From positions 1-64,000 of the forward strand of contig NZ_AZGA01000057.1 in the NCBI RefSeq assembly GCF_001436375.1: 64,000 nt of DNA, read 5' to 3'. The notes below the pieces were generated by a model, which searched no databases, was not told the DNA's origin, and was given only the letters and a program-made list of their open reading frames with translations. Of the stretch, positions 1-7,759 are shown piece by piece (within the stretch, counting starts at the first letter, position 1; each line of letters opens with the position of its first letter). Made by a program: the position numbers and the translations under genes. This DNA comes from Agrilactobacillus composti DSM 18527 = JCM 14202 (GTDB taxonomy: Bacteria > Bacillota > Bacilli > Lactobacillales > Lactobacillaceae).

Positions 1-84
1 TTAGAATTTCTGAGATTTTTGTTTTTCATCGGTGCACTTGACAGGGACCCTATCAGAATTGGCCCCTGGCTTCATTTTTTATTG

Positions 85-315
85 CTATTTGAGATTATCT
101 TTCATCTTCAGCATATAATCCCGAACTTCCCCTAAAGCCCCAGGTTGGATCATCCCCATGGCCTTGGGTACCAAAGTCATTAAGCTGGTGGTGCTTAAAT
201 TACCAGATTTTTGTTTGGCAACCACGTCATCGATCAAGGCGTTCATATCGGCCTGGGCTTCTGGTTTCGTGCGTTCTAAAATATAAGCTCTGAATTTCTC
301 GGTTTTTTCACCCAT
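85..315 (-). CDS. Hypothetical protein, 76 aa
   Basis: A small, probably soluble protein that I do not recognise. It is mostly predicted helix, with many charged residues, no cysteine and no membrane segment. The ATG at 313-315 is preceded by a modest purine-rich site (GAAAGTGAG). It lies 22 bp downstream of the stop of the glutamine-rich 532-aa protein on the same strand, so the two are probably co-transcribed and may work together. The 84 bases to its left hold no gene I can support; a possible ATG at 27-29 reads off the window edge but has no good ribosome site. Confidence 0.6.
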   Translation of the reverse strand: MGEKTEKFRAYILERTKPEAQADMNALIDDVVAKQKSGNLSTTSLMTLVPKAMGMIQPGALGEVRDYMLKMKDNLK

Positions 316-337
316 GTTGTTAACTCACTTTCGAAAT

Positions 338-1936
338 TTAATACCGAATTGGTTTTGGTGGTGCGACGGCTAGGCGCTTGGCCAAGCGTTGGGCGATGTG
401 CGAATCAGCACTTACGGTCACCGCTGCTGGCAATTTGTTAGCTTTAGGTAACGCCGTGTAAAGCCACACCAAGGTCACCTGCCCCGCCGCTAAACGGTGG
501 GCAGCGATGTCTTGATTCAAAGCTTTGACTGCCTCAGCCCCCTGGCCTTGGGCTAATTTTAGGTAATCTGGCCAATAGTTTTTAGTATCCTGGTCTAGAT
601 AAAGCCCCGTTTGAGCCCAGTTTAACTGATAGCCAGTAAAACTTGGGGGCGGCGTAAAAGCTGGTGGCTCGGTGGCGGCCACCACTTGTTTGGCCTGTAA
701 CGGTTTGGTCTTGGGCCCAGTCTGGCCCAAGAAGACCATCTCTAGGCGGACCCAGCGCTGGTAAACATAGTTTAAAACCACCCGCTGGCTAGTGCCCGTG
801 GGATTATGGCTGGTGGTATTGAGCCAAGCCACCAGCCCTTGAGGCGTTGCAAATTCAAAAGCAGCCATCAGCGTCCGTAAGCTGCCAATTTGCCCCTGAT
901 CACCCCAACAATAACTGGCATCTAAATCCAAGGCAAAGCCCGGCAGGACTCGGGGTTTATGGAAGCGCAATTTGGGTTGAATCTCCGTGCGGGCTTCGGC
1001 CAAACTGCCCCCATCGGCCTGTTCATAGCGGGTTTGGGTCAACAATTGCTCTTTGGTCACTAAGTCCGGCAAATGCGTAAACGCCGCCCGCTGGTCCGGC
1101 GTAAGCTGATTGTGGGCCTGATGGGTTTCTAAAAATTGGGCAAAGGTGGTCTGTTGGGCAGCTAACGCCGCTTTGTAAGCTGTTTGGGCGGCTTGAAAAC
1201 GTTGAATATAGCGCTGATGACTCGCCTTTAAGTCGGCCAATTTAGCCCCCGTTAGGGCCTGGCGATTAACTAAGGCTTGCATGGCGGCTTGCATGGCCGC
1301 CCCTTTTGTATGGACTTGTTGCTGCAGCTGGGTTAGCTGGTCTTGTAATTGATTGAGCCGTTGTTGGGCTTGTTGGATCTGTTGTAACACATAGGCTTGT
1401 TGTTGCTGGTAGTAAACCCGGGCCACCCGGCGTTGGGAGGCGTTATGCCCCCCGGGGATCACGGCGCTTTGGCTGGCATCTAAATCACCCAGCAAATTAG
1501 CTAAGCGATGCTGTTTTTGTTGCAACCGTTGCTGTTGGTCATGTTGGGCCTGTTGCCATTGCTGTTGTTGGGTGTCAGCCAGTTGCTGCTGCTGGGTCAT
1601 TTTGGCGCGCAACTGTTGCTGTTGGCCTTGATCTTTTAAAAGCTGGCAAGTCATTAATTGCTTTAAGGCCACCCAGCGATTTTGAAACCGGGTCAAACGC
1701 CGTTGAGCCTGTTGTAACGCCCGCACCGCTCGTTTTGTTTTCAGTTGGGCCTGGGCAAAATAAGCCCCCCGGCGCACTAAAAGCGCATCAATTTTAACCG
1801 CGTCTCGGGGCACGATTGGCCCTGTTAAAACCTGGGCCGAATCATCAGCCATTTTGGCCTGACTGAAATCAAGGCCTAACTGGCCCTTTAATAATTGGGT
1901 GTATAATTCCTTATCCGGGTTAGGTTGTCCCAACAT
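338..1936 (-). CDS. Glutamine-rich coiled-coil protein, 532 aa
   Basis: Unknown function. Residues about 60-280 are dominated by Gln, Ala, Leu, Lys and Arg in heptad-like patterns (runs such as QQQQLADTQQQQWQQAQ), which predicts a long coiled coil. The remaining C-terminal part, about 320-532, is less biased and looks globular, with several Trp and aromatic residues. No signal peptide, membrane helix or cysteine-rich motif is visible. The ATG at 1934-1936 has a good GGGAGGG site 6-8 bases upstream. It heads a two-gene unit with the 76-aa protein. Coiled-coil scaffolding or a filament/phage-tail-like role are possible guesses only. Confidence 0.65.
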   Translation of the reverse strand: MLGQPNPDKELYTQLLKGQLGLDFSQAKMADDSAQVLTGPIVPRDAVKIDALLVRRGAYFAQAQLKTKRAVRALQQAQRRLTRFQNRWVALKQLMTCQLLKDQGQQQQLRAKMTQQQQLADTQQQQWQQAQHDQQQRLQQKQHRLANLLGDLDASQSAVIPGGHNASQRRVARVYYQQQQAYVLQQIQQAQQRLNQLQDQLTQLQQQVHTKGAAMQAAMQALVNRQALTGAKLADLKASHQRYIQRFQAAQTAYKAALAAQQTTFAQFLETHQAHNQLTPDQRAAFTHLPDLVTKEQLLTQTRYEQADGGSLAEARTEIQPKLRFHKPRVLPGFALDLDASYCWGDQGQIGSLRTLMAAFEFATPQGLVAWLNTTSHNPTGTSQRVVLNYVYQRWVRLEMVFLGQTGPKTKPLQAKQVVAATEPPAFTPPPSFTGYQLNWAQTGLYLDQDTKNYWPDYLKLAQGQGAEAVKALNQDIAAHRLAAGQVTLVWLYTALPKANKLPAAVTVSADSHIAQRLAKRLAVAPPKPIRY

Positions 1937-2084
1937 CCACGATCCCTCCCATTGCTACACTCACATTATACGACATCCCTGGGTCAAAGTGATATTGCCT
2001 AAAATTAGAATTCTCTAAGAAAATATAAATTATTTCGTCACTTTTTACAAGTTGAACTATAATGAACTCAAGAGGCGAAATAAT

Positions 2085-2408
2085 ATGACAGATTCTGAAT
2101 TAACTGACAAATTATTAACAAAGGGTTATCTCACGGCAGCAGATGCCCCTGAGATCGACAACGATGAAAAAGGCGCGGCCTTGCGCGATAAGTTAGATAA
2201 AGAAATTCATAACGAAAACAAAGAACCTTACTTGGTGCATGAATTGTTCGATTATGAAAATGGGGTCATCAAAGGCATTATTTTCAATATGGACATTATC
2301 CCTACACGGGATGCAGCCATGGATAAATTATCCGAAGTTTCTAACAACAAGGAAATTAAAATTACCCAAGCAGCTGAAAAAGAAATCAATGAAATTGGGA
2401 ATGTCTAA
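2085..2408 (+). CDS. Hypothetical protein, 107 aa
   Basis: A small acidic, probably cytoplasmic protein without recognisable motif. The start chosen is the ATG at 2085, seven bases after an AGAGGCG ribosome site; an in-frame TTG at 2052 has no such site. A possible promoter is TCGTCA (2035-2040), 17 bp, TATAAT (2058-2063), which leaves a very short leader. A strong hairpin terminator follows the stop codon. It is transcribed divergently from the glutamine-rich protein gene and convergently with the membrane protein at 2473. Confidence 0.6.
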   Translation: MTDSELTDKLLTKGYLTAADAPEIDNDEKGAALRDKLDKEIHNENKEPYLVHELFDYENGVIKGIIFNMDIIPTRDAAMDKLSEVSNNKEIKITQAAEKEINEIGNV

Positions 2409-2432
2409 TTCTTAAACAGCCCAATGGACGGT

Positions 2433-2469
2433 AATACCACCTGGCGATAAAACCAGGTGGTATTTTTTT
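2433..2469 (+). terminator. Rho-independent terminator
   Basis: Perfect 12-bp stem AATACCACCTGG / CCAGGTGGTATT followed by a seven-T run. It ends the 107-aa gene. The membrane-protein gene on the other strand stops at 2473, so the same hairpin may also help end that transcript, though its U-tract on that strand is poor. Confidence 0.9.
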
Positions 2470-2472
2470 GCG

Positions 2473-4020
2473 CTAAACTTTGCGTTTGAACAATTGATCA
2501 AAGGGCAAGCGCCAGTACTGATCCAGGCCATAAGCCCCACAAACCACAAAACAAGGCAGCCACATGAATACATAACGGCTGGTACCCCCTTCAAAAATCA
2601 AGAGATAAATCAACACACCCACCACCGTCAACTGACAGGTGCGCAACAGCCAGCGGCCTGTTTTAGGATTCGCCAAGACACTGACCCAACTCATGAGCAA
2701 CAACAAGATCCAGGTGATCTGATTGACGAAGCGCATGGGGTCCCGCAGCTTGGCTTTGCCATAATTCAAAGCCCGACTGAAGCGAGAAATCAGATTCAGC
2801 GGTCGGGGATTATTTTTAGCCCGGAAGGTCACATCCCCATCCCAAGTAAAATTACCGTTACCAATATTATTATTAAATTTCAAAATCAAAAAGTTTAAAT
2901 AACGCCAAACCCCATAATTTTTCAAGCGGGTCTTGATTTTTTGCCGATTCATTTCATCTCGGGCTTGATAGGTAGGCGCTTCATAGCTGGCCTTGGTATC
3001 TTCCGGGTTAAAGCCGCCAATCAAGGTTAGGCCCATGGCGATGAAGTGGGTGGGGGGCATGCGTAATGCCGGGTTGAGCTTTTTTTGCTGGCCCCACATC
3101 TGAAAGGTCATGGTGCTGTAAATGTAGTTGGTATACAGTTTTGAGCCACCCCCTAAAATACCGGCGATGCCCAATATACAAACCAACCCCACTAACTTTT
3201 GCCGCCAAGTGCTGGATTGCCGCAAGGCTTTGACTAAGACTACCAGTAAAAAGGCGATGCTGAAAATCAAACTGGTGGGTTTCAGCCAAAAGCTGATCAA
3301 GGCTAATAGCCCATAAACCCCGGCCCACACCAGCCGCTGCCAGGTACGTTGGGCCTGCCACAACAAGATAGCCACCAACATTAAAAAGGCAATGGCAAAA
3401 ATCCCTAACGTATCCGAATAAAAAACCAAGATCCACGGAGACAACCCCCAAAATAACAAGCCTAAGCAAAACAACAGGCTGGCCAGATGTTGATCTTTTA
3501 AACGGCGGCCAATGGTATACACCGCTAATAAGGCACTGTCTAACACAATGGCGTTCACCACCAATAAAGCACTGGTGAACTGACTGAACAGCCCCGGTAC
3601 CAGCATGTGCCACAGCCCTTTTTCCAGTAACAGGAGCAAAGTGTTATTATAATTCACCGAAAAATAAAAATAACTGGTGTTTTCCGGCACGTTGTTCATG
3701 ATGGTCCCTGGGTCCCAATTGGGGATCAAGGTGAGTTGCCAGTACATCACCATTTGGTAGGCGAATAACACCACCACGCCCAGGGCGGCCCAGCGCCATG
3801 AAAAGGCGAAATTTTTCAACCAGTGCCGCACTTTCGGCCGCCATAACAGCCACAATAAAATCAACGTCACACAGATGCCGATGATTTTGGCCCAGTAGTG
3901 CCCGAAGAAATGAACCATTTTAAAATTAGGACTGGAAAAGGCAAAGACACAAGAAATTGCCACTAGGGTGCCAAAGATTAACTGAATTGCCTGATCCATA
4001 AATTTGCCAAGTCGTGCCAC
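2473..4020 (-). CDS. Polytopic membrane protein, GT-C glycosyltransferase-like
   Basis: A 515-aa integral membrane protein with roughly 10-12 hydrophobic segments separated by short loops. The first extracellular loop after about residue 100 carries NWDPGT...YFYFSVNYNN, an acidic-residue loop of the kind used by GT-C fold (PMT/ArnT-type) sugar transferases that take lipid-linked donors. The GTG at 4018-4020 is preceded by GGGAGG with 8-base spacing, which supports this start over an internal ATG. It is a monocistronic-looking gene next to the trp transporter leader. The family call is inferred from overall architecture; a plain membrane protein of unknown role remains possible. Confidence 0.55.
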   Translation of the reverse strand: MARLGKFMDQAIQLIFGTLVAISCVFAFSSPNFKMVHFFGHYWAKIIGICVTLILLWLLWRPKVRHWLKNFAFSWRWAALGVVVLFAYQMVMYWQLTLIPNWDPGTIMNNVPENTSYFYFSVNYNNTLLLLLEKGLWHMLVPGLFSQFTSALLVVNAIVLDSALLAVYTIGRRLKDQHLASLLFCLGLLFWGLSPWILVFYSDTLGIFAIAFLMLVAILLWQAQRTWQRLVWAGVYGLLALISFWLKPTSLIFSIAFLLVVLVKALRQSSTWRQKLVGLVCILGIAGILGGGSKLYTNYIYSTMTFQMWGQQKKLNPALRMPPTHFIAMGLTLIGGFNPEDTKASYEAPTYQARDEMNRQKIKTRLKNYGVWRYLNFLILKFNNNIGNGNFTWDGDVTFRAKNNPRPLNLISRFSRALNYGKAKLRDPMRFVNQITWILLLLMSWVSVLANPKTGRWLLRTCQLTVVGVLIYLLIFEGGTSRYVFMWLPCFVVCGAYGLDQYWRLPFDQLFKRKV

Positions 4021-4085
4021 AACTGCGTCCTCCCGGTGATCTGAATATAGTTAATAGTTTACCACGAACGAGCAACAGGTTGGGC

Positions 4086-4114
4086 TTGACAGCTAAAAAA
4101 GCTTATGGTTTAAT
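4086..4114 (+). promoter_or_regulatory. Promoter of the tryptophan transporter operon
   Basis: TTGACA at 4086-4091, 17-bp spacer, TTTAAT at 4109-4114. Transcription would start near 4121 and run through the leader peptide at 4155. Confidence 0.75.
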
Positions 4115-4154
4115 GAAATCAAGTTAAAAAACAATTAGAAAGCAGGACACCAAC

Positions 4155-4217
4155 ATGACACAGTCAATGATGCAATTGAATACATTGTCCAACACCGCCT
4201 GGTGGCAAAGCCGCTAG
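4155..4217 (+). CDS. Tryptophan-rich leader peptide (20 aa)
   Basis: A short ORF with its own ribosome site (AGCAGGA, 7-8 bases upstream) that encodes a 20-residue peptide ending TAWWQSR-stop. Two adjacent Trp codons (4200-4205) sit four codons before the TAG. This is the arrangement of a ribosome-mediated attenuator: scarce charged tRNA-Trp stalls the leading ribosome at the tandem codons. It lies directly upstream of two hairpin terminators and of a transporter whose solute-binding protein matches the TrpX family, which supports tryptophan as the sensed amino acid. The peptide itself probably has no other role. Confidence 0.8.
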   Translation: MTQSMMQLNTLSNTAWWQSR

Positions 4218-4354
4218 CGGTGGGTCGTGTTTGTTGCGGTCTACCAAATGTAGACCGTATCTATGCTGAGTTCTACCCGCATGGATCGGTAATCGATTCA
4301 TGCGGGTTTTTTAGTTGCTAGACGCAGCCCGCATTGAGGGTTGCGTCTTTTTTT
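4193..4354 (+). promoter_or_regulatory. trp transporter attenuator RNA with tandem terminators
   Basis: After the leader start, four hairpins follow. Stem A, CACCGC (4193-4198) with GCGGTG (4217-4222), encloses the two Trp codons. Stem B is CGGTCTAC (4237-4244) with GTAGACCG (4250-4257). Terminator 1 is ACCCGCATG (4275-4283) with CATGCGGGT (4299-4307) and six T. Terminator 2 is GACGCAGCCC (4321-4330) with GGGTTGCGTC (4338-4347) and about eight T. TTGCGGT (4234-4240) could pair with ACCCGCA of terminator 1 with one bulge, a weak candidate antiterminator. The structures are seen; the switching is inferred. Confidence 0.75.
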
Positions 4355-4381
4355 ATTAAAAATTATTTTGGAGGCAGTGAC

Positions 4382-5395
4382 ATGAAACGACTATATGCAT
4401 CAATCATCTTAGTTTTGGGCTTTTTATTAGTTGCGTTTTTCAGCTATCATCCCGGTAACGCCCAATCTAAGAGCAACAGTGCCAGCACTAAGACGCCCAC
4501 CATTGGCATCTTACAATCCCTTTCCCAACCGGCCTTAGATGATATCACCAAAGGGACGGTGGACCAATTGGCCAAGCGGGGTTACAAAGACGGCAAGGGT
4601 GCCCACATTACTTTGTTAAACGCTCAAGGTGATCAGAGTAATCTGAAATCCATGTCCGAAAAACTCAACGACCAAAACCCGGCCTTGACCATTGGGATCG
4701 CTACCCCAGCCGCCCAAGCTTTGGCTAACGTGCAAAAGACTACCCCCATGATCATGGGGGCTATCTCCAGCCCCATTCAAGCCGGGCTGGTCACCGATTT
4801 AAAACACCCAGGCCATAACATCACCGGGGTGTCCAACACTAATCCCACCAACGATCAGTTAAAACTCATCCACGAAATCGTCCCTAACGTCACCGAATTA
4901 GGGGTCATCTACACCGCCGGTAACGTCACGTCCCAAGTTGCCGTTAAAGAGCTGCAACGCTTGGCACCGAAGTACGGCATGACCATTAAGCCATACACCA
5001 TTGCCACCACCAACGACTTAGATCAAGTGTCCCAACAAATGCTCAAAGAAGTCAAAGCCGTTTATATTCCCCAAGATAACAACATCGCCAGTGCTATGAA
5101 GACCCTGGTGAAAAATGCCAATATTGCCAAAATTCCATTATTCCCACCAGCAGGCACCATGGTTCAAGATGGCGGTTTGGCCACCATTGGGATCAACCAA
5201 TATGATTTAGGGGTGGCCACTGGGAATATGGCTGCCGATGTGTTAGATGGTAAAAGTAAACCAGCCACCACGCCAGTCCAAGTCATTGGTAAAGGTCAGC
5301 CTTACATCAACACCACTGAAGCAAAATTGCTAGGCATCAAGATTCCTCAGCACTTATTGGATGACGCCAAAGCTAAAGGAGGACTTGTCAAATGA
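4382..5395 (+). CDS. trpX: ABC transporter substrate-binding protein, tryptophan (TrpX type)
   Basis: Solute-binding protein of the ABC_sub_bind family (337 aa). The ATG at 4382 follows GGAGG with good spacing. The N-terminus (about 1-30) is Lys/Arg then a long hydrophobic stretch and an Asn-Ala-Gln-Ser region, so it is either cleaved by signal peptidase I or stays as a membrane anchor; there is no lipobox cysteine. The mature part has the two-lobe periplasmic-binding pattern (IGILQSLSQPALDDITKG, then MIMGAISSP, later GVIYTAGN and VYIPQDNN). It overlaps the permease gene by 4 bp. The Trp-Trp leader upstream is the main evidence for the substrate. Confidence 0.8.
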   Translation: MKRLYASIILVLGFLLVAFFSYHPGNAQSKSNSASTKTPTIGILQSLSQPALDDITKGTVDQLAKRGYKDGKGAHITLLNAQGDQSNLKSMSEKLNDQNPALTIGIATPAAQALANVQKTTPMIMGAISSPIQAGLVTDLKHPGHNITGVSNTNPTNDQLKLIHEIVPNVTELGVIYTAGNVTSQVAVKELQRLAPKYGMTIKPYTIATTNDLDQVSQQMLKEVKAVYIPQDNNIASAMKTLVKNANIAKIPLFPPAGTMVQDGGLATIGINQYDLGVATGNMAADVLDGKSKPATTPVQVIGKGQPYINTTEAKLLGIKIPQHLLDDAKAKGGLVK

Positions 5396-6312
5396 ACTTA
5401 TTAACTTCTGCCATCGGCCAGGGGATGCTCTACGGCATCACTGGTATCGGCTTATTTCTCAGTTTTAGAATCTTGCGTTTCCCTGATATGACCATTGAAG
5501 GATCTTTCCCCGTGGGCGCTGCTGTCTGTGTCACCTGCATCACCAATGGCATGTCGCCTTTCCTTGCTACTTTACTAGCCTTTGTGGCGGGGGGGCTAGC
5601 GGGCCTGGCCACCGGGGTGTTGTACACCAAGGGCAAGATTCCCGTGCTCTTAGCTGGTATCTTGGTGATGACTGCCGCCTATTCCGTGAACCTGCGTATC
5701 ATGGGCAAGTCCAACGTTTCCCTCTTAAATACAAAAACATTATTTGCCAATAAATTTGTAGATAGTCTGCCCCCTTATTTCAACAGTGTCATCATCGGCC
5801 TGATCGTGGTGATCATCACCTTCGTGGTCTTGAACTACTTCTTACAAACCAACTTGGGTCAAGCCTTTATCGCCACTGGGGATAACGAGGCCATGTCTAA
5901 ATCCCAAGGGATCAAAACTGATACCATGAAAATTATTGGTCTGGTGGTCTCCAACGGCTTTGTAGGCCTGTCTGGGGGCTTAGTCGCCCAAAACGACGGC
6001 TACGCTGACGTAAATATGGGCCTAGGGGTCATCGTGATTGGCCTGGCAGCCGTGGTCATCGGGGAAGTGGTCTATGGCAACTTGACCATGGGCCAACGCC
6101 TGATTGCCGTGATCTTCGGCAGTATCATTTATCGGATCGTCATCTTATTTGTCCTCCAGCTGGGCTTCAATACCAACGACTTGAAACTGATTTCTGCCAT
6201 CGTCTTGGCCATCTGCTTGATGCTACCAGCTTTAAGAGACAAATTCCAAATTCAAAAAGTTATCGAAAAAGGAGTGAAGCCAAATGACCCAAGCCATGCT
6301 GCAACTAAATGA
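5392..6312 (+). CDS. trpY: ABC transporter permease, tryptophan (TrpY type)
   Basis: Membrane permease of the BPD_transp_2 (LivH/YtrF-like) family, 306 aa with about 8-9 hydrophobic helices. The segment GNLTMGQRLIAVIFGSIIYRIV near residue 230 and the preceding small-residue helices fit the family. It starts inside the trpX stop (ATGA overlap) and its 3' end overlaps the ATPase start by 29 bp, the tight packing expected of one transporter. It forms the membrane channel for uptake of the amino acid delivered by the binding protein. Confidence 0.8.
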   Translation: MNLLTSAIGQGMLYGITGIGLFLSFRILRFPDMTIEGSFPVGAAVCVTCITNGMSPFLATLLAFVAGGLAGLATGVLYTKGKIPVLLAGILVMTAAYSVNLRIMGKSNVSLLNTKTLFANKFVDSLPPYFNSVIIGLIVVIITFVVLNYFLQTNLGQAFIATGDNEAMSKSQGIKTDTMKIIGLVVSNGFVGLSGGLVAQNDGYADVNMGLGVIVIGLAAVVIGEVVYGNLTMGQRLIAVIFGSIIYRIVILFVLQLGFNTNDLKLISAIVLAICLMLPALRDKFQIQKVIEKGVKPNDPSHAATK

Positions 6313-7054
6313 CGTGACCGTCACCGTTACCAACGGCGGCCAAAGTTTAAATATTTTGAATCATATTAATTTAAATGTAAATCCTGGGGATTTCATCACA
6401 ATTTTGGGGACTAACGGGGCTGGGAAGTCCACTTTGTTCAATGTGATCAGTGGGAATTTGACCCCTACGGCCGGCCAGATTTTACTGGATGGCAAGGATA
6501 TCACCAAGTTTTCTGAAGAAAAGCGAGCCCGCTATATCAGCCGGGTCTTCCAGGATCCTAAACTGGGCACTGCCCCAAGAATGACTGTCGGCGAAAATAT
6601 GCTGTTGGCGGAAAAACGAGGCCAACGCCGTACCTTGGGCCTGCGTCACCTGCGGCAAAAGAAACCCCAATTGTTAAAAGAACTAGGCTTGTTCGATAAT
6701 GGCTTAGCCGACCGCTTTGATACCCCCACTGGGGATTTATCCGGGGGCCAGCGCCAAGCTTTGAGCTTGATGATGGCTATTTCGGCCAAACCCGAATTAC
6801 TCCTATTAGATGAACATACCGCGGCCCTTGATCCCAAGACCAGCAACCAATTGATGGCCTTTACCCACCAAATTATTTCAGAACGCAATTTGACTTGTTT
6901 GATGATCACCCATCACTTGGACGATGCGTTGAAATATGGCAACCGTTTGATCGTGTTAAATGATGGGGCCATTGAAGGCGACTACGATACCGCCGCCAAG
7001 GCTGCCCTGAGCAAAGATGATATGTTGCAATTCTTTGATAGTGCAATTGCTTAA
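6284..7054 (+). CDS. trpZ: ABC transporter ATP-binding protein, tryptophan (TrpZ type)
   Basis: ATPase subunit, 256 aa, with all ABC motifs: Walker A GTNGAGKST near residue 43, Q-loop at RVFQDPK, signature LSGGQRQAL near 150, Walker B LLLLDEHTAALD, and H-loop in MITHHL. The ATG at 6284 lies within the permease gene and has its own AAGGAGTGA ribosome site. It powers the transporter with trpX and trpY. In the Walker B/D-loop region the usual E-P-T is E-H-T, as in related family members; catalytic Glu is kept. Confidence 0.85.
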   Translation: MTQAMLQLNDVTVTVTNGGQSLNILNHINLNVNPGDFITILGTNGAGKSTLFNVISGNLTPTAGQILLDGKDITKFSEEKRARYISRVFQDPKLGTAPRMTVGENMLLAEKRGQRRTLGLRHLRQKKPQLLKELGLFDNGLADRFDTPTGDLSGGQRQALSLMMAISAKPELLLLDEHTAALDPKTSNQLMAFTHQIISERNLTCLMITHHLDDALKYGNRLIVLNDGAIEGDYDTAAKAALSKDDMLQFFDSAIA

Positions 7055-7085
7055 TTGATAGCCGTTACAAAAGGAGTTATTTCCG

Positions 7086-7277
7086 GTGTCTGCTTTAATA
7101 CTCGTCATGGGTTTGCTATATATCCTGCATCGATTTTTTACCCGCTGGCTCTGGTGGCTATTGCTGGGATTCATTGTTATCGGGTTCATCACCTGGTATA
7201 TCAAATACCAGCTCGTCATTGCCTTGGTTTTTATTGGCGGTTATGTAGGTTATAAATGTCTCAAGCGCTCAAACTAA
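7086..7277 (+). CDS. Small Trp-rich membrane protein, 63 aa
   Basis: Likely last gene of the trp transporter operon, 31 bp after trpZ. The GTG at 7086 has AGGAG about nine bases upstream. The product is nearly all hydrophobic, with two to three membrane segments and a high content of Trp (four) and Tyr, ending in Lys/Arg-rich KCLKRSN. An overlapping frame (7055-7255) lacks these protein-like features. Whether it helps the transporter or is an independent membrane peptide cannot be told. Confidence 0.55.
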   Translation: MSALILVMGLLYILHRFFTRWLWWLLLGFIVIGFITWYIKYQLVIALVFIGGYVGYKCLKRSN

Positions 7278-7311
7278 GCCATTAACTGGCCAAAGACCAG
7301 TTTTCAGTGCC

Positions 7312-7357
7312 ATGTAAAAATGCCCAACTTCGCTAATGAGGTTGGGCATTTTTACAT
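7312..7357 (+). terminator. Terminator of the trp transporter operon
   Basis: Perfect 17-bp stem ATGTAAAAATGCCCAAC / GTTGGGCATTTTTACAT with A and T tracts in the arms, so it can act in both directions. It also separates the operon from the small broken gene on the minus strand at 7368-7637. Confidence 0.85.
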
Positions 7358-7367
7358 AGTTGATGCA

Positions 7368-7637
7368 CTACTTCCTTGTTTTAGTCGGCCAAAGTAAGAC
7401 AATGGCGTTGACAATATTGAAAATGATCAGCGCGAAAAATCCCTGCAATTTTGAGCGATTCTTGTCAGTAGGCTGATATTAGCGCTGTTTAAGATACCAT
7501 ATCAGGCCTACAATAAGGGCAACGCCGACCCATTCCAAGGCGGCTTGATGCCTTTCTTGCCGATTATTGTGGTGCATGGTCAAGGTCACCTTAGCTCGAC
7601 CCACTTTAAAACGTTTTACCTTGTCTGCTCGTTGCAT
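7368..7637 (-). pseudogene. Small two-helix membrane protein split by an in-frame stop
   Basis: Starting at the ATG at 7635-7637 (ribosome site AGGAGGTG upstream), the frame reads 52 residues with one membrane helix (LEWVGVALIVGLIWYL), stops at TAA (7479-7481), and then stays open in the same frame for 36 more residues (YQPTDKNRSK, then LQGFFALIIFNIVNAIVLLW, a second helix) to TAG at 7368. The continuity and the second helix suggest an original protein of about 89 aa broken by one nonsense change. The alternative is that the 52-aa upstream part is a functional gene by itself. No family recognised. Confidence 0.5.
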
Positions 7638-7699
7638 ACCCCACACCTCCTACAAATAAGTGTAGCATATCACTATTAAATACGGTGATTTTAGTTGAC

Positions 7700-7730
7700 T
7701 TGACCTTGTCGTTACGTCAAGCTTTAGACT
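7700..7730 (+). promoter_or_regulatory. MerR-type promoter/operator
   Basis: TTGACC (7700-7705) and TAGACT (7725-7730) are separated by 19 bp, the over-long spacing typical of MerR-activated promoters. A dyad CTTGAC (7699-7704) / GTCAAG (7716-7721) lies in the spacer. It directly precedes a MerR/TipAS gene, so autoregulation is likely. Confidence 0.7.
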
Positions 7731-7759
7731 ATCCTATGAGTAAGAAAGCAGGTGATGTC

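Noticed and set aside
27-84. Possible gene start (ATG at 27-29, minus strand) reading off the left edge
   Set aside because: Only nine codons are visible and there is no convincing ribosome site.
1500-1640. CAG/TTG-rich stretch as a DNA repeat array or CRISPR
   Set aside because: The repeats are irregular and are explained by Gln-rich coding sequence; no spacer-repeat structure is present.
2494-2898. 134-aa plus-strand frame inside the membrane protein gene
   Set aside because: Complete overlap with a well-supported gene on the other strand, no ribosome site, and low-complexity composition.
7055-7255. 66-aa frame after trpZ
   Set aside because: The overlapping GTG frame at 7086 has a proper ribosome site and a membrane-protein composition; this one has neither.
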